Assembly (NCBI RefSeq): GCF_015680235.1
Contig: NZ_JADLJL010000005.1
Location: forward strand, 62,001 to 126,000
From: Pseudomonas guariconensis
GTDB lineage: Bacteria > Pseudomonadota > Gammaproteobacteria > Pseudomonadales > Pseudomonadaceae
Length of the DNA: 64,000 nt
Direction of reading: 5' to 3'
Part shown: positions 39,568-49,751 of the stretch, one piece after another
How the letters are laid out: the number at the start of each line of letters is the position of its first letter
How positions within the stretch are numbered: the stretch's first letter is position 1
Notes under the pieces: model-generated
Databases searched by the model: none
What the model saw: only the letters and a program-made list of their open reading frames with translations
What the model was told of the DNA's origin: nothing
Program-made: the position numbers and the translations under genes

Positions 39568-39633
39568 GAGACTCCCCAAAGGCCATCAAGCAGGTAGAAT
39601 GCCGCAGACCACAGAGCCGTCGGCATCGATTCC

Positions 39634-40320
39634 ATGTCCACCATAGCAGACAACCTTTCCGCCCTCGCCGCACGCATCGACAGCGCAGCACGGGCCGCCG
39701 GGCGCGACCCGGCCAGCGTCCAGCTGTTGGCGGTGAGCAAGACCAAACCGGCCAGCGCCATCCGCCAGATCCATGCCGCGGGTGTGCGCGATGTCGGCGA
39801 GAACTATCTCCAGGAAGCCCTGGCCAAGCAGGCCGAGCTCGATGACCTGCCCTTGATCTGGCATTTCATCGGCCCCATCCAGTCGAACAAGACCAAAGCC
39901 ATTGCCGAGCATTTCGACTGGGTACACTCCGTGGACCGCCTGAAGATCGCCCAACGCCTGTCCGAACAACGCCCCGAAGGCCTGGCGCCGCTGAACATCT
40001 GCCTGCAAGTGAATGTCAGCGGCGAGGACAGCAAGTCCGGCTGCGCACCCGCCGACCTGCCCGCCCTGGCCCAGGCCGTGGCGGCCCTGCCCCGGCTGCG
40101 CCTGCGCGGCCTGATGGCGATCCCCGAGCCCACCGACGACCGCGCCGCCCAGGAGGCCGCCTTCGCCAGCCTGCGCCAATTGCAGGAAGGCCTGGGTCTT
40201 GGCCTGGACACCCTGTCCATGGGCATGAGCCACGACCTCGAGGCAGCGATCGCCCAGGGAGCGACCTGGGTACGCATCGGCACCGCCCTGTTCGGGGCGC
40301 GCGATTACGGCGCCGTCTGA
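39634..40320 (+). CDS. yggS: Pyridoxal phosphate homeostasis protein (YggS family)
   Basis: A 228-residue PLP-binding TIM-barrel protein. The Schiff-base lysine is in LLAVSKTKPAS (about residue 34), with IGPIQSNK and the phosphate-binding SMGMSHD further on. It buffers intracellular PLP and has no known catalytic reaction. It is divergent from the pilT-like gene and starts the run yggS-proC-yggT, a conserved cluster. Confidence 0.95.
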   Translation: MSTIADNLSALAARIDSAARAAGRDPASVQLLAVSKTKPASAIRQIHAAGVRDVGENYLQEALAKQAELDDLPLIWHFIGPIQSNKTKAIAEHFDWVHSVDRLKIAQRLSEQRPEGLAPLNICLQVNVSGEDSKSGCAPADLPALAQAVAALPRLRLRGLMAIPEPTDDRAAQEAAFASLRQLQEGLGLGLDTLSMGMSHDLEAAIAQGATWVRIGTALFGARDYGAV

Positions 40321-40358
40321 ATCCATGCTTTACTCACTCTTTCCCTCAAGGACCTGAC

Positions 40359-41177
40359 ATGAGCAAGACACGAATTGCCTTTATCGGCGCCGGCAACATG
40401 GCCGCCAGCCTGATCGGCGGCCTGCGTGCCCAGGGCCTGGATGCCGCGCATATCCGCGCCAGCGACCCGGGCGCCGAGACCCGCACGCGGATCACCGCCG
40501 ACCACGGTATCGAAGCCTTCGAAGACAACGCCCAGGCCATCGCCGGCGCAGACGTGATCGTCCTGTCGGTAAAGCCGCAGGTCATGAAGGGCGTGTGCCA
40601 AGCCCTGCAGCCACACCTTGCGCCAGGCCAGCTGATCGTCTCCATCGCTGCCGGCATCACGTGCGCCAGCCTCCAGGCCTGGGTCGGTGCCCGCCCGGTG
40701 GTGCGCTGCATGCCCAATACCCCAGCGTTGCTGCGCCAGGGCGCCAGCGGCCTGTACGCCACCGCCGAGGTCTCGGCCGAGCAGCGCCAGCAGGCCGAGC
40801 AACTGCTGTCTGCCGTGGGTACCGTGCTGTGGCTGGAGCAGGAGCAACAGCTCGATGCCGTCACCGCCGTTTCCGGCAGCGGCCCGGCCTACTTCTTCCT
40901 GCTGATCGAGGCCATGACCGCCGCCGGTGAAAAACTCGGCCTGCCTCGCGAAACCGCGTCCCAGCTGACCCTGCAGACTGCCCTGGGCGCCGCGCATATG
41001 GCCGTCGCCAGCGACGTCGATGCCGCCGAACTGCGCCGCCGCGTGACCTCGCCGGCCGGTACCACCGAGGCTGCGATCAAGTCGTTCCAGGGCAATGGCT
41101 TCGAGGCCATCGTCGAGCAGGCGTTGGAGGCTGCGGCGAAACGTTCCGCCGAACTGGCCGAGCAATTGGGCAAATAA
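40359..41177 (+). CDS. proC: Pyrroline-5-carboxylate reductase
   Basis: A 272-residue NAD(P)H enzyme for the last step of proline synthesis. The N-terminal Rossmann motif is AFIGAGNMAASLIGG; the C-terminal signature DAVTAVSGSGPAYFFLLIEAMTAAG and VTSPAGTTEAAI are diagnostic. It lies 38 bp after yggS. Confidence 0.97.
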   Translation: MSKTRIAFIGAGNMAASLIGGLRAQGLDAAHIRASDPGAETRTRITADHGIEAFEDNAQAIAGADVIVLSVKPQVMKGVCQALQPHLAPGQLIVSIAAGITCASLQAWVGARPVVRCMPNTPALLRQGASGLYATAEVSAEQRQQAEQLLSAVGTVLWLEQEQQLDAVTAVSGSGPAYFFLLIEAMTAAGEKLGLPRETASQLTLQTALGAAHMAVASDVDAAELRRRVTSPAGTTEAAIKSFQGNGFEAIVEQALEAAAKRSAELAEQLGK

Positions 41178-41187
41178 GGAGCTGTCG

Positions 41188-41778
41188 ATGAATGCATTGT
41201 CCGGCGCCGCGATCTTCGTGGTGCAAACCCTGGTCAGCCTGTACCTGGTGATCGTCCTGCTGCGCTTCGTGCTGCAACTGGTCAAGGCCGACTTCTACAA
41301 CCCGCTGAGCCAGTTCGCGGTGCGCGCCACCCAGCCGCTGCTCAAGCCGCTTCGCCGCATCATCCCCAGCATCGGTGGCCTGGACACCTCGTCCCTAGTG
41401 CTGTCGGTGGTGATCCAAGCGCTGTTGATGGCCTTCGTGCTGATGGTCACCTACGGCACCTTCGGCGACGTCCTGCACCTGCTGATGTGGGCGATCATCG
41501 GCATCACCTCGCTGTTCCTGAAGATTTTCTGGGTGGCAATGATCGTCATGGTGATCGTTTCCTGGGTCGCACCCAACAGCCACAACCCAGCGGCCGAACT
41601 GGCCTACCAGATCAGCGAACCGGTGCTGGCGCCGTTCCGTCGCCTGGTTCCGAACCTCGGCGGCATGGACATCTCGCCGATCTTCGCGTTCCTGGCGATC
41701 CAGGTGATCCAGTCGTTCGTCATGCCCCCGCTGGCCGCCTACGCCGGCATGCCACAAGAGCTGTGGCGGATGATCTGA
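41188..41778 (+). CDS. yggT: YggT family integral membrane protein
   Basis: A 196-residue membrane protein with two YggT repeats, each with paired helices and a conserved P-L-L-K/R-P-L-R-R-I/L-P stretch (LLKPLRRIIPSIGGLDTS and LAPFRRLVPNLGGMDISP). Its molecular role is unknown; the family is linked to osmotic or division functions in other organisms. The chosen ATG is 11 bp after proC with AAGGAG upstream. Confidence 0.93.
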   Translation: MNALSGAAIFVVQTLVSLYLVIVLLRFVLQLVKADFYNPLSQFAVRATQPLLKPLRRIIPSIGGLDTSSLVLSVVIQALLMAFVLMVTYGTFGDVLHLLMWAIIGITSLFLKIFWVAMIVMVIVSWVAPNSHNPAAELAYQISEPVLAPFRRLVPNLGGMDISPIFAFLAIQVIQSFVMPPLAAYAGMPQELWRMI

Positions 41779-41791
41779 CCGACCTTGCCCG

Positions 41792-41817
41792 CAGCGGCAA
41801 GCCTTCGCTTGCCGCTG
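41792..41817 (+). terminator. Hairpin after yggT
   Basis: CAGCGGCAAG and CTTGCCGCTG form a perfect 10-bp stem with loop CCTTCG. Only a short T stretch (CTCTTT) follows, so it may be a weak terminator or leader structure ahead of metX. Confidence 0.45.
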
Positions 41818-41866
41818 CCGGTGGCCCTCTTTAGACTTACGCCTCCGTCAAGCGTGAGCAGGGTCG

Positions 41867-43006
41867 ATGTCCACTGTCCTTCCCGAAGATTCCGTTGGTC
41901 TGGTAACACCGCAAACCGCCCGGTTCGATGAACCGCTGGCCCTGGCCTGCGGCCGCTCCCTGGCCAGCTACGAGCTGGTCTACGAAACCTATGGCACCCT
42001 CAACAGCACCGCCAGCAATGCCGTGCTGATCTGCCATGCGTTGTCCGGCCACCACCATGCTGCCGGCTACCACGCCCCCACCGACCGCAAGCCGGGCTGG
42101 TGGGACAGCTGCATCGGCCCCGGCAAGCCGATCGACACCAACCGCTTCTTCGTGGTCAGCCTGAACAACCTGGGCGGCTGCAACGGCAGCACCGGCCCGA
42201 GCAGCATCAACCCGGCCACCGGCAAACCCTACGGCGCGGAATTCCCGGTCCTGACCGTGGAGGACTGGGTACACAGCCAGGCACGCCTGGCCGACCGCCT
42301 GGGCATCGGCCAGTGGGCCGCCGTGGTCGGCGGCAGCCTGGGCGGCATGCAGGCACTGCAGTGGACCATCAGCTACCCGGACCGCGTTCGCCATTGCGTG
42401 GACATCGCCTCGGCCCCCAAGCTCTCGGCACAGAACATCGCCTTCAATGAGGTGGCGCGTCAGGCCATCCTCACCGACCCGGAGTTCCACGGCGGCTCGT
42501 TCCAGGACCAGGGCGTGATTCCCAAGCGCGGCCTGATGCTGGCGCGCATGGTCGGCCACATCACGTACCTGTCCGATGATTCCATGGGCGAGAAATTCGG
42601 CCGCGAGCTCAAGAGCGACAAGCTCAACTACGACTTCCACAGCGTCGAATTCCAGGTCGAGAGCTACCTGCGCTACCAGGGCGAGGAATTCTCCGGGCGC
42701 TTCGACGCCAACACCTACCTGCTGATGACCAAGGCCCTGGACTACTTCGACCCGGCCGCCAGCCACGGCGGCGACCTGGCCGCCACCCTCGGGCACGTCA
42801 CGGCCGACTACTGCATCATGTCGTTCACCACCGACTGGCGCTTCTCGCCAGCGCGTTCGCGGGAGATCGTCGACGCCCTGATGGCAGCGCGCAAGAACGT
42901 CTGCTACCTGGAGATCGACTCACCTTACGGGCACGATGCCTTCCTGATCCCCACGCCTCGCTACATGCAGGGTTTCGCGAACTACATGAACCGCATCGCC
43001 ATCTGA
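41867..43006 (+). CDS. metX: Homoserine O-acyltransferase (MetX)
   Basis: A 379-residue alpha/beta hydrolase that activates homoserine with acetyl- or succinyl-CoA for methionine synthesis. The nucleophile Ser is in [22 protein letters not shown] is typical, and the C-terminal Asp/His are in [10 protein letters not shown]. Several pseudomonad MetX enzymes use succinyl-CoA; I cannot decide the acyl donor here. It is paired with metW 7 bp downstream. Confidence 0.95.
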   Translation: MSTVLPEDSVGLVTPQTARFDEPLALACGRSLASYELVYETYGTLNSTASNAVLICHALSGHHHAAGYHAPTDRKPGWWDSCIGPGKPIDTNRFFVVSLNNLGGCNGSTGPSSINPATGKPYGAEFPVLTVEDWVHSQARLADRLGIGQWAAVVGGSLGGMQALQWTISYPDRVRHCVDIASAPKLSAQNIAFNEVARQAILTDPEFHGGSFQDQGVIPKRGLMLARMVGHITYLSDDSMGEKFGRELKSDKLNYDFHSVEFQVESYLRYQGEEFSGRFDANTYLLMTKALDYFDPAASHGGDLAATLGHVTADYCIMSFTTDWRFSPARSREIVDALMAARKNVCYLEIDSPYGHDAFLIPTPRYMQGFANYMNRIAI

Positions 43007-43013
43007 GGACAGC

Positions 43014-43634
43014 ATGAGAGCCGACCTGGAAATCATCCACGACTGGATCCCCGCCGGCAGCCGGGTACTCGACCTGGGCTGCGGCAGCGGCGAGCTGCTG
43101 GCCTCGTTGCGCGAGCGCAAGCAAGTCACCGGCTACGGTCTGGAAATCGACGCCGACAACATCGCCGCCTGCGTAGCCAAGGGCGTCAACGTCATCGAGC
43201 AGGACCTGGACAAGGGCCTGGGCAATTTCGCCAGCAACAGCTTCGACGTGGTGGTCATGACCCAGGCCCTGCAGGCCGTGGAGTACCCCGACCGCATCCT
43301 CGACGAGATGCTGCGCGTGGGGCGTCAATGCATCATCACCTTCCCCAACTTCGGCCACTGGCGTTGTCGTTGGTACCTGGCGACCAAAGGTCGCATGCCG
43401 GTCTCGGACTTCATGCCCTATACCTGGTACAACACGCCGAACATCCACTTCTGCACCTTCGCCGACTTCGAAGAGCTGTGCCACGAGCGCAATGCCAAGG
43501 TCATCGACCGCCTGGCAGTCGACCATCTGCACCGTAATGGGTGGGCGGGCCGGCTATGGCCTAATCTTCTAGGGGAGATCGGCATTTATCGCGTCAGCAG
43601 TCGAGGCCTGCCAGAACATCAGGTCGCGGTCTGA
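43014..43634 (+). CDS. metW: MetW, methionine biosynthesis methyltransferase-like protein
   Basis: A 206-residue protein with a class I methyltransferase fold (VLDLGCGSGELLASL motif I). MetW is needed with MetX for full homoserine acylation in Pseudomonas and related bacteria. It directly follows metX, the conserved pair. Confidence 0.95.
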   Translation: MRADLEIIHDWIPAGSRVLDLGCGSGELLASLRERKQVTGYGLEIDADNIAACVAKGVNVIEQDLDKGLGNFASNSFDVVVMTQALQAVEYPDRILDEMLRVGRQCIITFPNFGHWRCRWYLATKGRMPVSDFMPYTWYNTPNIHFCTFADFEELCHERNAKVIDRLAVDHLHRNGWAGRLWPNLLGEIGIYRVSSRGLPEHQVAV

Positions 43635-43666
43635 ACCTCGCGCCCAACCCATTGGAGGATCGCACC

Positions 43667-44101
43667 ATGCGTCGCCTAGCCCTATTCCTGATCAGCCTGT
43701 GCCTGGCCCTGCCGGTACTGGCCGCAGACCCCGCCAGGCCGGAGCGCAAGGAAGTCTTCGGCGACGTCACGGTGCACTACAGCGCCTTCACTTCGAGCAT
43801 GCTGCAACCGGACGTGGCAGCCGCCACGGGCCTGACCCGCAGCAAGAACCAGGGCGTGCTCAACATTGCCGTGCTCAAGGCCGGCAAGCCAGGCATGGCG
43901 GTGGTCAGCGGCACGGTGAAGGACCTGACCGGGCGCAGCAGCCCGTTGTCGTTCAAGCAGATCAACGACCAGGGCGCGGTGTACTACATCGCCCAGTTCA
44001 AGATCGAACAGGCCGAAACCCTGACCTTCGACGTGAACGTCGAGACCGGCGGTGTCAGCCATAAACTCAGCTTCAACCAGGAAGTGTTCCCAGGCGAATG
44101 A
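43667..44101 (+). CDS. DUF4426 periplasmic protein
   Basis: A 144-residue protein with a signal peptide (1-19, ending VLA) and one beta-rich domain of unknown function found next to metW/rdgB in pseudomonads. The ATG at 43667 follows TTGGAGGATCGCACC; the TTG at 43652 is part of that ribosome-binding region and is not the start. No catalytic motif is visible. Confidence 0.85.
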   Translation: MRRLALFLISLCLALPVLAADPARPERKEVFGDVTVHYSAFTSSMLQPDVAAATGLTRSKNQGVLNIAVLKAGKPGMAVVSGTVKDLTGRSSPLSFKQINDQGAVYYIAQFKIEQAETLTFDVNVETGGVSHKLSFNQEVFPGE

Positions 44102-44694
44102 TGAATTTCCAGCAACTCGTATTGGCCAGCCACAACGCCGGCAAACTCAAGGAGCTGCAGGCCATGCTCGGCGAGTCCGTGCACCTGCGCTCGATCGGCG
44201 AATTCAGCCAGGTGGAGCCTGAGGAGACCGGCCTGTCGTTCGTCGAGAACGCCATTCTCAAGGCCCGCAATGCCGCGCGCATCTCCGGCCTGCCCGCCCT
44301 GGCGGATGATTCTGGCCTTGCAGTGGACTACCTCGGTGGCGCGCCGGGCATCTACTCGGCACGCTACGCTGACGGCAAGGGCGATGCGGCGAACAACGCC
44401 AAGCTGCTCGAAGCCTTGAAAGACGTTCCGGTAGAGGCGCGCGGCGCACAGTTCGTCTGCGTCCTGGCCCTGGTGCGCCATGCCGACGACCCATTGCCCA
44501 TTCTTTGCGAAGGCCTGTGGCACGGCAGCATCCTGTTCGAAGCCAGCGGCGAGCACGGCTTCGGCTACGACCCGTTGTTCTGGGTGCCGGAGCGTAAATG
44601 CTCCAGCGCCGACCTCAGCCCCCTGGAAAAGAACCAGCTCAGCCACCGCGCCCGCGCCATGGCCCTGCTGCGTCAACGTCTGGGCCTGGCATGA
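44098..44694 (+). CDS. rdgB: dITP/XTP pyrophosphatase (RdgB/HAM1)
   Basis: A 198-residue enzyme that hydrolyses dITP, ITP and XTP to monophosphates, cleaning the nucleotide pool. The [10 protein letters not shown] substrate motif, [23 protein letters not shown] and GFGYDPLFW are diagnostic. Its start overlaps the DUF4426 stop and its stop overlaps the hemW start. Confidence 0.96.
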   Translation: MMNFQQLVLASHNAGKLKELQAMLGESVHLRSIGEFSQVEPEETGLSFVENAILKARNAARISGLPALADDSGLAVDYLGGAPGIYSARYADGKGDAANNAKLLEALKDVPVEARGAQFVCVLALVRHADDPLPILCEGLWHGSILFEASGEHGFGYDPLFWVPERKCSSADLSPLEKNQLSHRARAMALLRQRLGLA

Positions 44695-45878
44695 CCGAAA
44701 CGCTGTCCACCCAGCTGCGCTACCCCGGCGCGGTGGGTTTCGCCACGCTGCCGCCCTTGGCCCTGTATATCCACATTCCATGGTGCGTGCGCAAATGCCC
44801 CTATTGCGACTTCAACTCCCATGCCGCCGGCCCTGAGCTGCCGGAAGAGGCGTATGTCGATGCCCTGCTGACCGATCTGGATCAGGAGATGGCCGCGGTG
44901 CAGGGCCGTGTGCTCAGCTCGATCTTCTTCGGCGGCGGCACGCCAAGCCTGTTCAGCGCCAATGCCCTGGGGCGGTTGCTGCGTGGCGTGGAACAGCGCA
45001 TCCCGTTCGCCCCAGACATCGAAATTACCCTGGAGGCCAACCCCGGGACCTTCGAGCAGGAGAAGTTCAAGGCCTACCGGCAAACAGGCATCAACCGCCT
45101 GTCCATCGGCGTGCAGAGCTTCCAGGCGGCCAAGCTCCAGGCCCTGGGGCGCATCCACAATGGCGACGAGGCGGTCCGCGCCGCCGGCATGGCGCGGGCT
45201 GCCGGCTTCGACAACTTCAACATGGACCTGATGCACGGCCTGCCCGACCAGTCGCTGGAAGACGCCCTGGCCGACCTGCGCCAGGCCATCGACCTGGGGC
45301 CGACCCACCTGTCCTGGTACCAGCTGACCGTCGAGCCGAACACCGTGTTCTGGAACCAGCCGCCGGAATTGCCCGAGGACGACATCCTCTGGGACATCCA
45401 GGAAGCCGGGCAAGCCTTGATGGCCGCGAACGGCTTCCAGCAGTACGAAGTATCGGCCTATGCCCAAGCAGGCCGCGCCGCGAAGCACAACCTCAATTAC
45501 TGGCGCTTTGGTGATTTCATCGGCATCGGTGCCGGCGCCCACGGCAAGCTGACCTTCGCCGACGGGCGCATCCTGCGCACCTGGAAGACGCGCCTGCCCA
45601 AGGACTACCTGAACCTGGCCAAGCCATTCAAGGCCGGGGAAAAGCTACTGCCCGTCGACGAGCTACCGTTCGAGTTCCTGATGAACGCCCTGCGCCTGAC
45701 CCAAGGGGTGGAAGCCGAACTGTTCAGCCAGCGCACCGGGCTTGCGCTTTCGCAGTTGGCGCAAGCCAGGCGCGAGGCAGAACGAAAGGGCCTTTTGCAG
45801 GTCGAACCGGATCGGCTGGCGGCTACGCCCCGGGGCCAGTTGTTCCTCAATGACCTGTTGCAGTATTTCTTGACCTAA
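44691..45878 (+). CDS. hemW: Radical SAM protein HemW (coproporphyrinogen oxidase-like)
   Basis: A 395-residue radical-SAM protein. [15 protein letters not shown] carries the CX3CX2C motif for the 4Fe-4S cluster. HemW binds haem and acts as a haem chaperone rather than a true HemN; it lacks the N-terminal extension of HemN. The start MTETLSTQL overlaps the rdgB stop (ATGA). The longer frame is an rdgB shadow. Confidence 0.93.
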   Translation: MTETLSTQLRYPGAVGFATLPPLALYIHIPWCVRKCPYCDFNSHAAGPELPEEAYVDALLTDLDQEMAAVQGRVLSSIFFGGGTPSLFSANALGRLLRGVEQRIPFAPDIEITLEANPGTFEQEKFKAYRQTGINRLSIGVQSFQAAKLQALGRIHNGDEAVRAAGMARAAGFDNFNMDLMHGLPDQSLEDALADLRQAIDLGPTHLSWYQLTVEPNTVFWNQPPELPEDDILWDIQEAGQALMAANGFQQYEVSAYAQAGRAAKHNLNYWRFGDFIGIGAGAHGKLTFADGRILRTWKTRLPKDYLNLAKPFKAGEKLLPVDELPFEFLMNALRLTQGVEAELFSQRTGLALSQLAQARREAERKGLLQVEPDRLAATPRGQLFLNDLLQYFLT

Positions 45879-45887
45879 GGATGACCC

Positions 45888-46214
45888 ATGGATCTGGTAC
45901 TTGACCTGCTCGCGACCGTTTCTCGTTGGAGCCGCAGCAACCTGTCGGAAATCTCCCTGGCCTTGGTAGGCTGCCTGCTGGTGCTGTTCGGCACTGACAT
46001 CAAGAGCTGGGTAGAAGGACGCCTGGGCGGCCTGGCCGGCGCCCTGCGCGTGCCGTTCATGGCGTTGTTGGTGATGATCGGCAGTGGCGCTGCGTTGATC
46101 TATGCGACGCCCTGGGTGGTGAAGGGGCTGGCCCAGTTCAACAACTATGCCTTGGCACCGGTCCTGTTGGTGGTGCTGGTCCTGATCGGCGTGGTGGCAG
46201 ACCGCCGCGGCTGA
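45888..46214 (+). CDS. DUF3392 membrane protein
   Basis: A 108-residue protein with three hydrophobic helices (about 22-40, 55-76 and 85-104). It belongs to a family of unknown function that follows hemW in Pseudomonas. It ends the metX operon, 9 bp after hemW. Confidence 0.85.
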   Translation: MDLVLDLLATVSRWSRSNLSEISLALVGCLLVLFGTDIKSWVEGRLGGLAGALRVPFMALLVMIGSGAALIYATPWVVKGLAQFNNYALAPVLLVVLVLIGVVADRRG

Positions 46215-46600
46215 TCCGCTTGCGTCCAACGCCCCAATCCGCTCCTATACGAGCAAGATACGAAAACGGGTAATGCCAGCCAGAAAGCCTTATCGGCTGC
46301 ACTTAGGGCTGCTACGCAGCCCATCGCCGGCAAGCCGGCTCCCACAGAACAACGCATAACTATTTGATTTGCAGGTCCTTTGTGGGAGGCTGCGCTAGCC
46401 GCTTGTTCTTTGTGCGACAGCGCAGCCCGGGAGGGATGGGTGATCTCCCACAGGGACAGTGCTGCCCTCAAGGCTGGCGCGTTACTTATGGGAGCCGGCT
46501 CGCCGGCGATGGGCGTGCAGCGCCCCGTGCCATTAACTGACAGGCATTACCCAGCCCGGGCGTTTTTCGTTCGCATTGCTTGGGAAATCGAAGCAGTCGA
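46215..46600. repeat. REP-rich gap between DUF3392 and trmB
   Basis: A 386-bp gap between convergent genes with no gene. It holds a single REP at about 46322-46346 (ATCGCCGGCAAGCCGGCTCC), the flank AACTATTTGATTTGCAGG at 46359-46375 that also borders the 38.4-kb palindrome, a 72-bp nested palindrome at 46381-46452 (TGTGGGAG-GCTGCGCT and complement), and another REP at about 46490-46512. No clear rho-independent terminator was found. Confidence 0.7.
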
Positions 46601-47323
46601 TCAGCTGACTTTCTCGAACTTCAAATCCCATACCCCATGCCCCAGACGCTCGCCACGGCGCTCGAACTTGGTGATCGGACGCTCTTCAGGGCGCGGGACG
46701 TAGGTGCCGTCAGGCGCCTGGTTACGGTAGCCGGGGGCAACCTTCATCACGTCAAGCATGTGCTCGGCATAGGGCTCCCAATCGGTGGCCATGTGGAACA
46801 CACCACCGACCTTGAGCTTGCGGCGTACCAGCTCGGCGAACGCCGGCTGGACGATGCGGCGCTTGTGGTGACGCGCCTTGTGCCACGGGTCGGGGAAGAA
46901 CAACATCAAACGGTCGAGACTGTTGTCGGCCACGCAGCGGTTAAGCACTTCGATGGCGTCGCAGTCGTATACCCGCAGGTTCTTCAGGCCCTGGGTCAGC
47001 ACGCCATTGAGCAACGCGCCAACACCCGGACGGTGCACTTCGACGCCGATGAAATCCAGCTCAGGCGCCGCAGCGGCCATCTCCAGCAGGGAATGCCCCA
47101 TGCCGAAGCCGATCTCCAGGGTGCGCGGTGCCGAACGGCCGAACACCTGGTCGTAGTCCACCGGGCTGTCGGCCAGAGGCAGGATGAACAGGGGGCCGCC
47201 CTGCTCCAGGCCGCGTTGCTGGCCTTCGGTCATGCGCCCGGCGCGCATCACAAAGCTTTTGATACGGCGGTGCGGGCGGGCTTCGCCGTCGGCGGGGATC
47301 GGCGTGTCGTGCGATTCAGTCAT
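46601..47323 (-). CDS. trmB: tRNA (guanine-N7-)-methyltransferase
   Basis: A 240-residue SAM-dependent enzyme that makes m7G46 in tRNA. The SAM motif [15 protein letters not shown] and the conserved [18 protein letters not shown] are diagnostic. It is last in the thiS-thiG-trmB unit, 9 bp after thiG. Confidence 0.96.
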   Translation of the reverse strand: MTESHDTPIPADGEARPHRRIKSFVMRAGRMTEGQQRGLEQGGPLFILPLADSPVDYDQVFGRSAPRTLEIGFGMGHSLLEMAAAAPELDFIGVEVHRPGVGALLNGVLTQGLKNLRVYDCDAIEVLNRCVADNSLDRLMLFFPDPWHKARHHKRRIVQPAFAELVRRKLKVGGVFHMATDWEPYAEHMLDVMKVAPGYRNQAPDGTYVPRPEERPITKFERRGERLGHGVWDLKFEKVS

Positions 47324-47332
47324 CAGGGGCTC

Positions 47333-48127
47333 TTACTTGATCAGACCTTCCAGCGGCGACGAGGCGCTGGCATAGAGTTTCTTCGGCATGCGCCCGGCCA
47401 GGTAGGCCATGCGGCCGGCGACGATGGCGTGCTTCATGGCCTCGGCCATCAGCACCGGCTGCTGGGCATGGGCGATGGCCGAGTTCATCAGCACCGCCTC
47501 GCAGCCCATCTCCATGGCGATGGTGGCGTCGGACGCGGTACCCACGCCGGCATCGACCAGCACGGGCACCTTGGATTCTTCCAGGATGATCTGCAGGTTG
47601 TATGGGTTGCAGATGCCCAGGCCGGTGCCGATCAGGCCTGCCAGCGGCATCACCGCGATGCAGCCGGCTTCGGCCAGCTGGCGGGCGATGATCGGGTCGT
47701 CGCTGGTGTACACCATCACGTCGAAACCGTCCTTGACCAGCTCTTCGGCGGCCTTGAGGGTCTCGATGACGTTGGGGAACAGGGTCTTCTGGTCGGCCAG
47801 CACTTCCAGCTTGACCAGGTTGTGGCCGTCGAGCAGCTCACGGGCCAGGCGGCAGGTGCGCACCGCCTCGACCGCATCGTAGCAACCGGCGGTGTTCGGC
47901 AGGATGGTGTAACGGTCCGGCGGCAGCACGTCGAGCAGGTTCGGCTCGCCCGGGTTCTGGCCGATGTTGGTACGGCGCACGGCGACGGTGACGATCTCGG
48001 CACCCGAGGCCTCGATGGCCAGGCGGGTTTCTTCCATGTCACGGTACTTGCCGGTGCCGACCAGCAGGCGCGACTGGAAAGTGCGCCCGGCCAGGGTGAA
48101 GGGCTTGTCGCTACGAACGTTGCTCAT
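47333..48127 (-). CDS. thiG: Thiazole synthase
   Basis: A 264-residue TIM-barrel enzyme that builds the thiamine thiazole ring from deoxyxylulose phosphate, dehydroglycine and ThiS thiocarboxylate. Lys106 (VKLEVL) is the likely Schiff-base residue. GLIGTGLGI and [10 protein letters not shown] are phosphate and substrate loops. It follows thiS in the usual order. Confidence 0.96.
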   Translation of the reverse strand: MSNVRSDKPFTLAGRTFQSRLLVGTGKYRDMEETRLAIEASGAEIVTVAVRRTNIGQNPGEPNLLDVLPPDRYTILPNTAGCYDAVEAVRTCRLARELLDGHNLVKLEVLADQKTLFPNVIETLKAAEELVKDGFDVMVYTSDDPIIARQLAEAGCIAVMPLAGLIGTGLGICNPYNLQIILEESKVPVLVDAGVGTASDATIAMEMGCEAVLMNSAIAHAQQPVLMAEAMKHAIVAGRMAYLAGRMPKKLYASASSPLEGLIK

Positions 48128-48180
48128 CGTGGATCCTCTGGAAAAGGTTGCGGGACTTGCAGTGAATCGCCGGGCGGGGC

Positions 48181-48381
48181 TTAGCCGCCACCGATGGCAT
48201 GGACCACTTCGACCTGATCGCCTTCGCTCAGCTGCGTGCTTTCGTGCTGGCTGCGCGGGACGATGTCCAGGTTCAGTTCCACCGCCACCCGGCGGCCAGC
48301 GAGCTCCAGCCGGCCCAGCAGGGACGCGACGCTCTCGCCATCGGGCAATTCGTAAGGTTCACCGTTCAGTTGAATGCGCAT
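48181..48381 (-). CDS. thiS: Sulfur carrier protein ThiS
   Basis: A 66-residue ubiquitin-like carrier that ends AIGGG, the C-terminal Gly-Gly that is adenylated and turned into a thiocarboxylate for thiazole synthesis. The start [13 protein letters not shown] is the family N-terminus; the longer frame adds five residues. 53 bp upstream of thiG. Confidence 0.93.
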   Translation of the reverse strand: MRIQLNGEPYELPDGESVASLLGRLELAGRRVAVELNLDIVPRSQHESTQLSEGDQVEVVHAIGGG

Positions 48382-48484
48382 GCGCACGGCCACCATTGTG
48401 CTTTGGGGGTCCGCATTCTAGCCCCGATCCGCACTCCAACCCAAGGGTGGCCGACGCCATTAGTCGCGATTGTGGACCACTTGG

Positions 48485-48856
48485 TCAGCTCAGGCGCCAG
48501 GCGGCCAGGCCCAGGCACAACCAGCCGGCCAGGAAGCACAGGCCACCGATGGGTGTGATGATGCCAAGCTTGCCCAGACCGCTGAGGGTCAGCACATACA
48601 GGCTGCCGGAGAAGAGCACGATCCCCAGGGCGAACAGCCCACCGGCCCAGCCGACCAGGCGCCCGGGCAGGTGCACCGAGAGCAGCGCGACGCCAAGCAG
48701 GGCCAGGGCATGCACCAGTTGGTAGGTCACACCGGTCTGGAAGATCGCCAGGTAATCGGCACTCAGGCGGCTCTTCAGGCCATGGGCGGCGAAAGCGCCC
48801 AGGCCCACACCGGTGAAGCCGAAGAAGGCGGCGAGCATCAGGAAGCTGCGAAGCAT
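48485..48856 (-). CDS. DUF423 membrane protein
   Basis: A 123-residue protein with four hydrophobic helices and the family N-terminus (FLMLAAFFGFTGVGLGAFAAHGL). It belongs to DUF423 (YgdD-like), function unknown. The ATG is chosen from the family start; the open frame runs 94 codons upstream as a shadow of mtgA. It is divergent from mtgA and 104 bp upstream of thiS. Confidence 0.87.
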   Translation of the reverse strand: MLRSFLMLAAFFGFTGVGLGAFAAHGLKSRLSADYLAIFQTGVTYQLVHALALLGVALLSVHLPGRLVGWAGGLFALGIVLFSGSLYVLTLSGLGKLGIITPIGGLCFLAGWLCLGLAAWRLS

Positions 48857-48920
48857 GGGACGACTCCTGGAAACGGGTCTGTATAATGGCCCGTTCCACC
48901 GGTCCGGCCAAGCCATCACC

Positions 48921-49619
48921 ATGTTGTCATCCCTTATCCGCCGCCTCGTCCGCGCCTTGCTCTGGTTCGCCGCCGGCAGCATCGTCGTGGTGCTGGCCTT
49001 GCGCTGGGTGCCGCCGCCGGGTACGGCATTGATGGTCGAGCGCAAGGTGCAATCCTGGGTCAGCGGCGAGCCGATCGACCTGCAGCGCGACTGGACACCA
49101 TGGGAACGGATCTCCGACGAGCTCAAGGTGGCGGTCATCGCCGGTGAGGATCAGAAGTTCGCCAACCACTGGGGCTTCGACCTGCCGGCCATCCAGGCCG
49201 CGCTGGCCTACAACGAGCGCGGCGGCAAGATCCGCGGGGCCAGTACCCTGACCCAGCAGGTGGCCAAGAACCTGTTCCTGTGGTCCGGCCGCAGCTGGCT
49301 GCGCAAGGGGCTGGAGGCCTGGTTCACGGCCCTGATCGAGCTGTTCTGGTCCAAGGAGCGGATCCTCGAGGTCTACCTGAACAGCGCCGAATGGGGCAAG
49401 GGTGTATTCGGCGCCCAGGCCGCCGCCCGCTACCACTTCGGCGTGGATGCCAGCCGCCTTTCGCGCCAGCAGGCGGCGCAGCTGGCAGCCGTGCTGCCCA
49501 GCCCGTTGAAGTGGAGTGCCAGCCGCCCCAGCGCCTACGTGGCCAACCGCGCCGGCTGGATCCGCCGGCAAATGAGCCAGCTGGGCGGGCCCAGCTACCT
49601 GATGCAGCTTCGCCCTTGA
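48921..49619 (+). CDS. mtgA: Monofunctional biosynthetic peptidoglycan transglycosylase
   Basis: A 232-residue GT51 enzyme with one membrane helix (about 9-28) and the transglycosylase domain: catalytic Glu in IAGEDQKFANHWGFD, GASTLTQQVAKNLFLW and ILEVYLNSAEWG. It polymerises lipid II without a transpeptidase domain, complementing ponA. A TATAAT lies at 48882-48887 but has no good -35. Confidence 0.95.
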   Translation: MLSSLIRRLVRALLWFAAGSIVVVLALRWVPPPGTALMVERKVQSWVSGEPIDLQRDWTPWERISDELKVAVIAGEDQKFANHWGFDLPAIQAALAYNERGGKIRGASTLTQQVAKNLFLWSGRSWLRKGLEAWFTALIELFWSKERILEVYLNSAEWGKGVFGAQAAARYHFGVDASRLSRQQAAQLAAVLPSPLKWSASRPSAYVANRAGWIRRQMSQLGGPSYLMQLRP

Positions 49620-49644
49620 AGACCGGGGCCAACAGGCCGCATCC

Positions 49645-49692
49645 CCTCCTGTAGGAGCGGTCTTGTGCCGCGAAAGGGCTGCACAGCAGCCC
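49645..49692. repeat. Single REP-type repeat between mtgA and the rpoH terminator
   Basis: Contains TGTAGGAGCGGTCTTGTGCC and GCGAAAGGGCTGC, the same variant as the pair after gltD at about 13.3-13.4 kb. It sits between convergent mtgA and rpoH. Confidence 0.65.
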
Positions 49693-49693
49693 C

Positions 49694-49734
49694 AAAAAAA
49701 AGCCGCTGCCTCTTTCGAGCGCAGCGGCTTTTTA
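49694..49734 (-). terminator. Rho-independent terminator of rpoH (bidirectional)
   Basis: AGCCGCTGC and GCAGCGGCT form a 9-bp stem with an 11-base loop. T-runs flank both sides (TTTTT on the plus strand, eight T on the minus strand). It lies 18 bp after the rpoH stop and can also end mtgA transcripts. Confidence 0.88.
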
Positions 49735-49751
49735 CATTCGGCCAAGGGTGA

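Noticed and set aside
48882..48887. TATAAT upstream of mtgA as a promoter
   Set aside because: The hexamer is perfect but no acceptable -35 lies 16-18 bp upstream, so it is only mentioned under mtgA.
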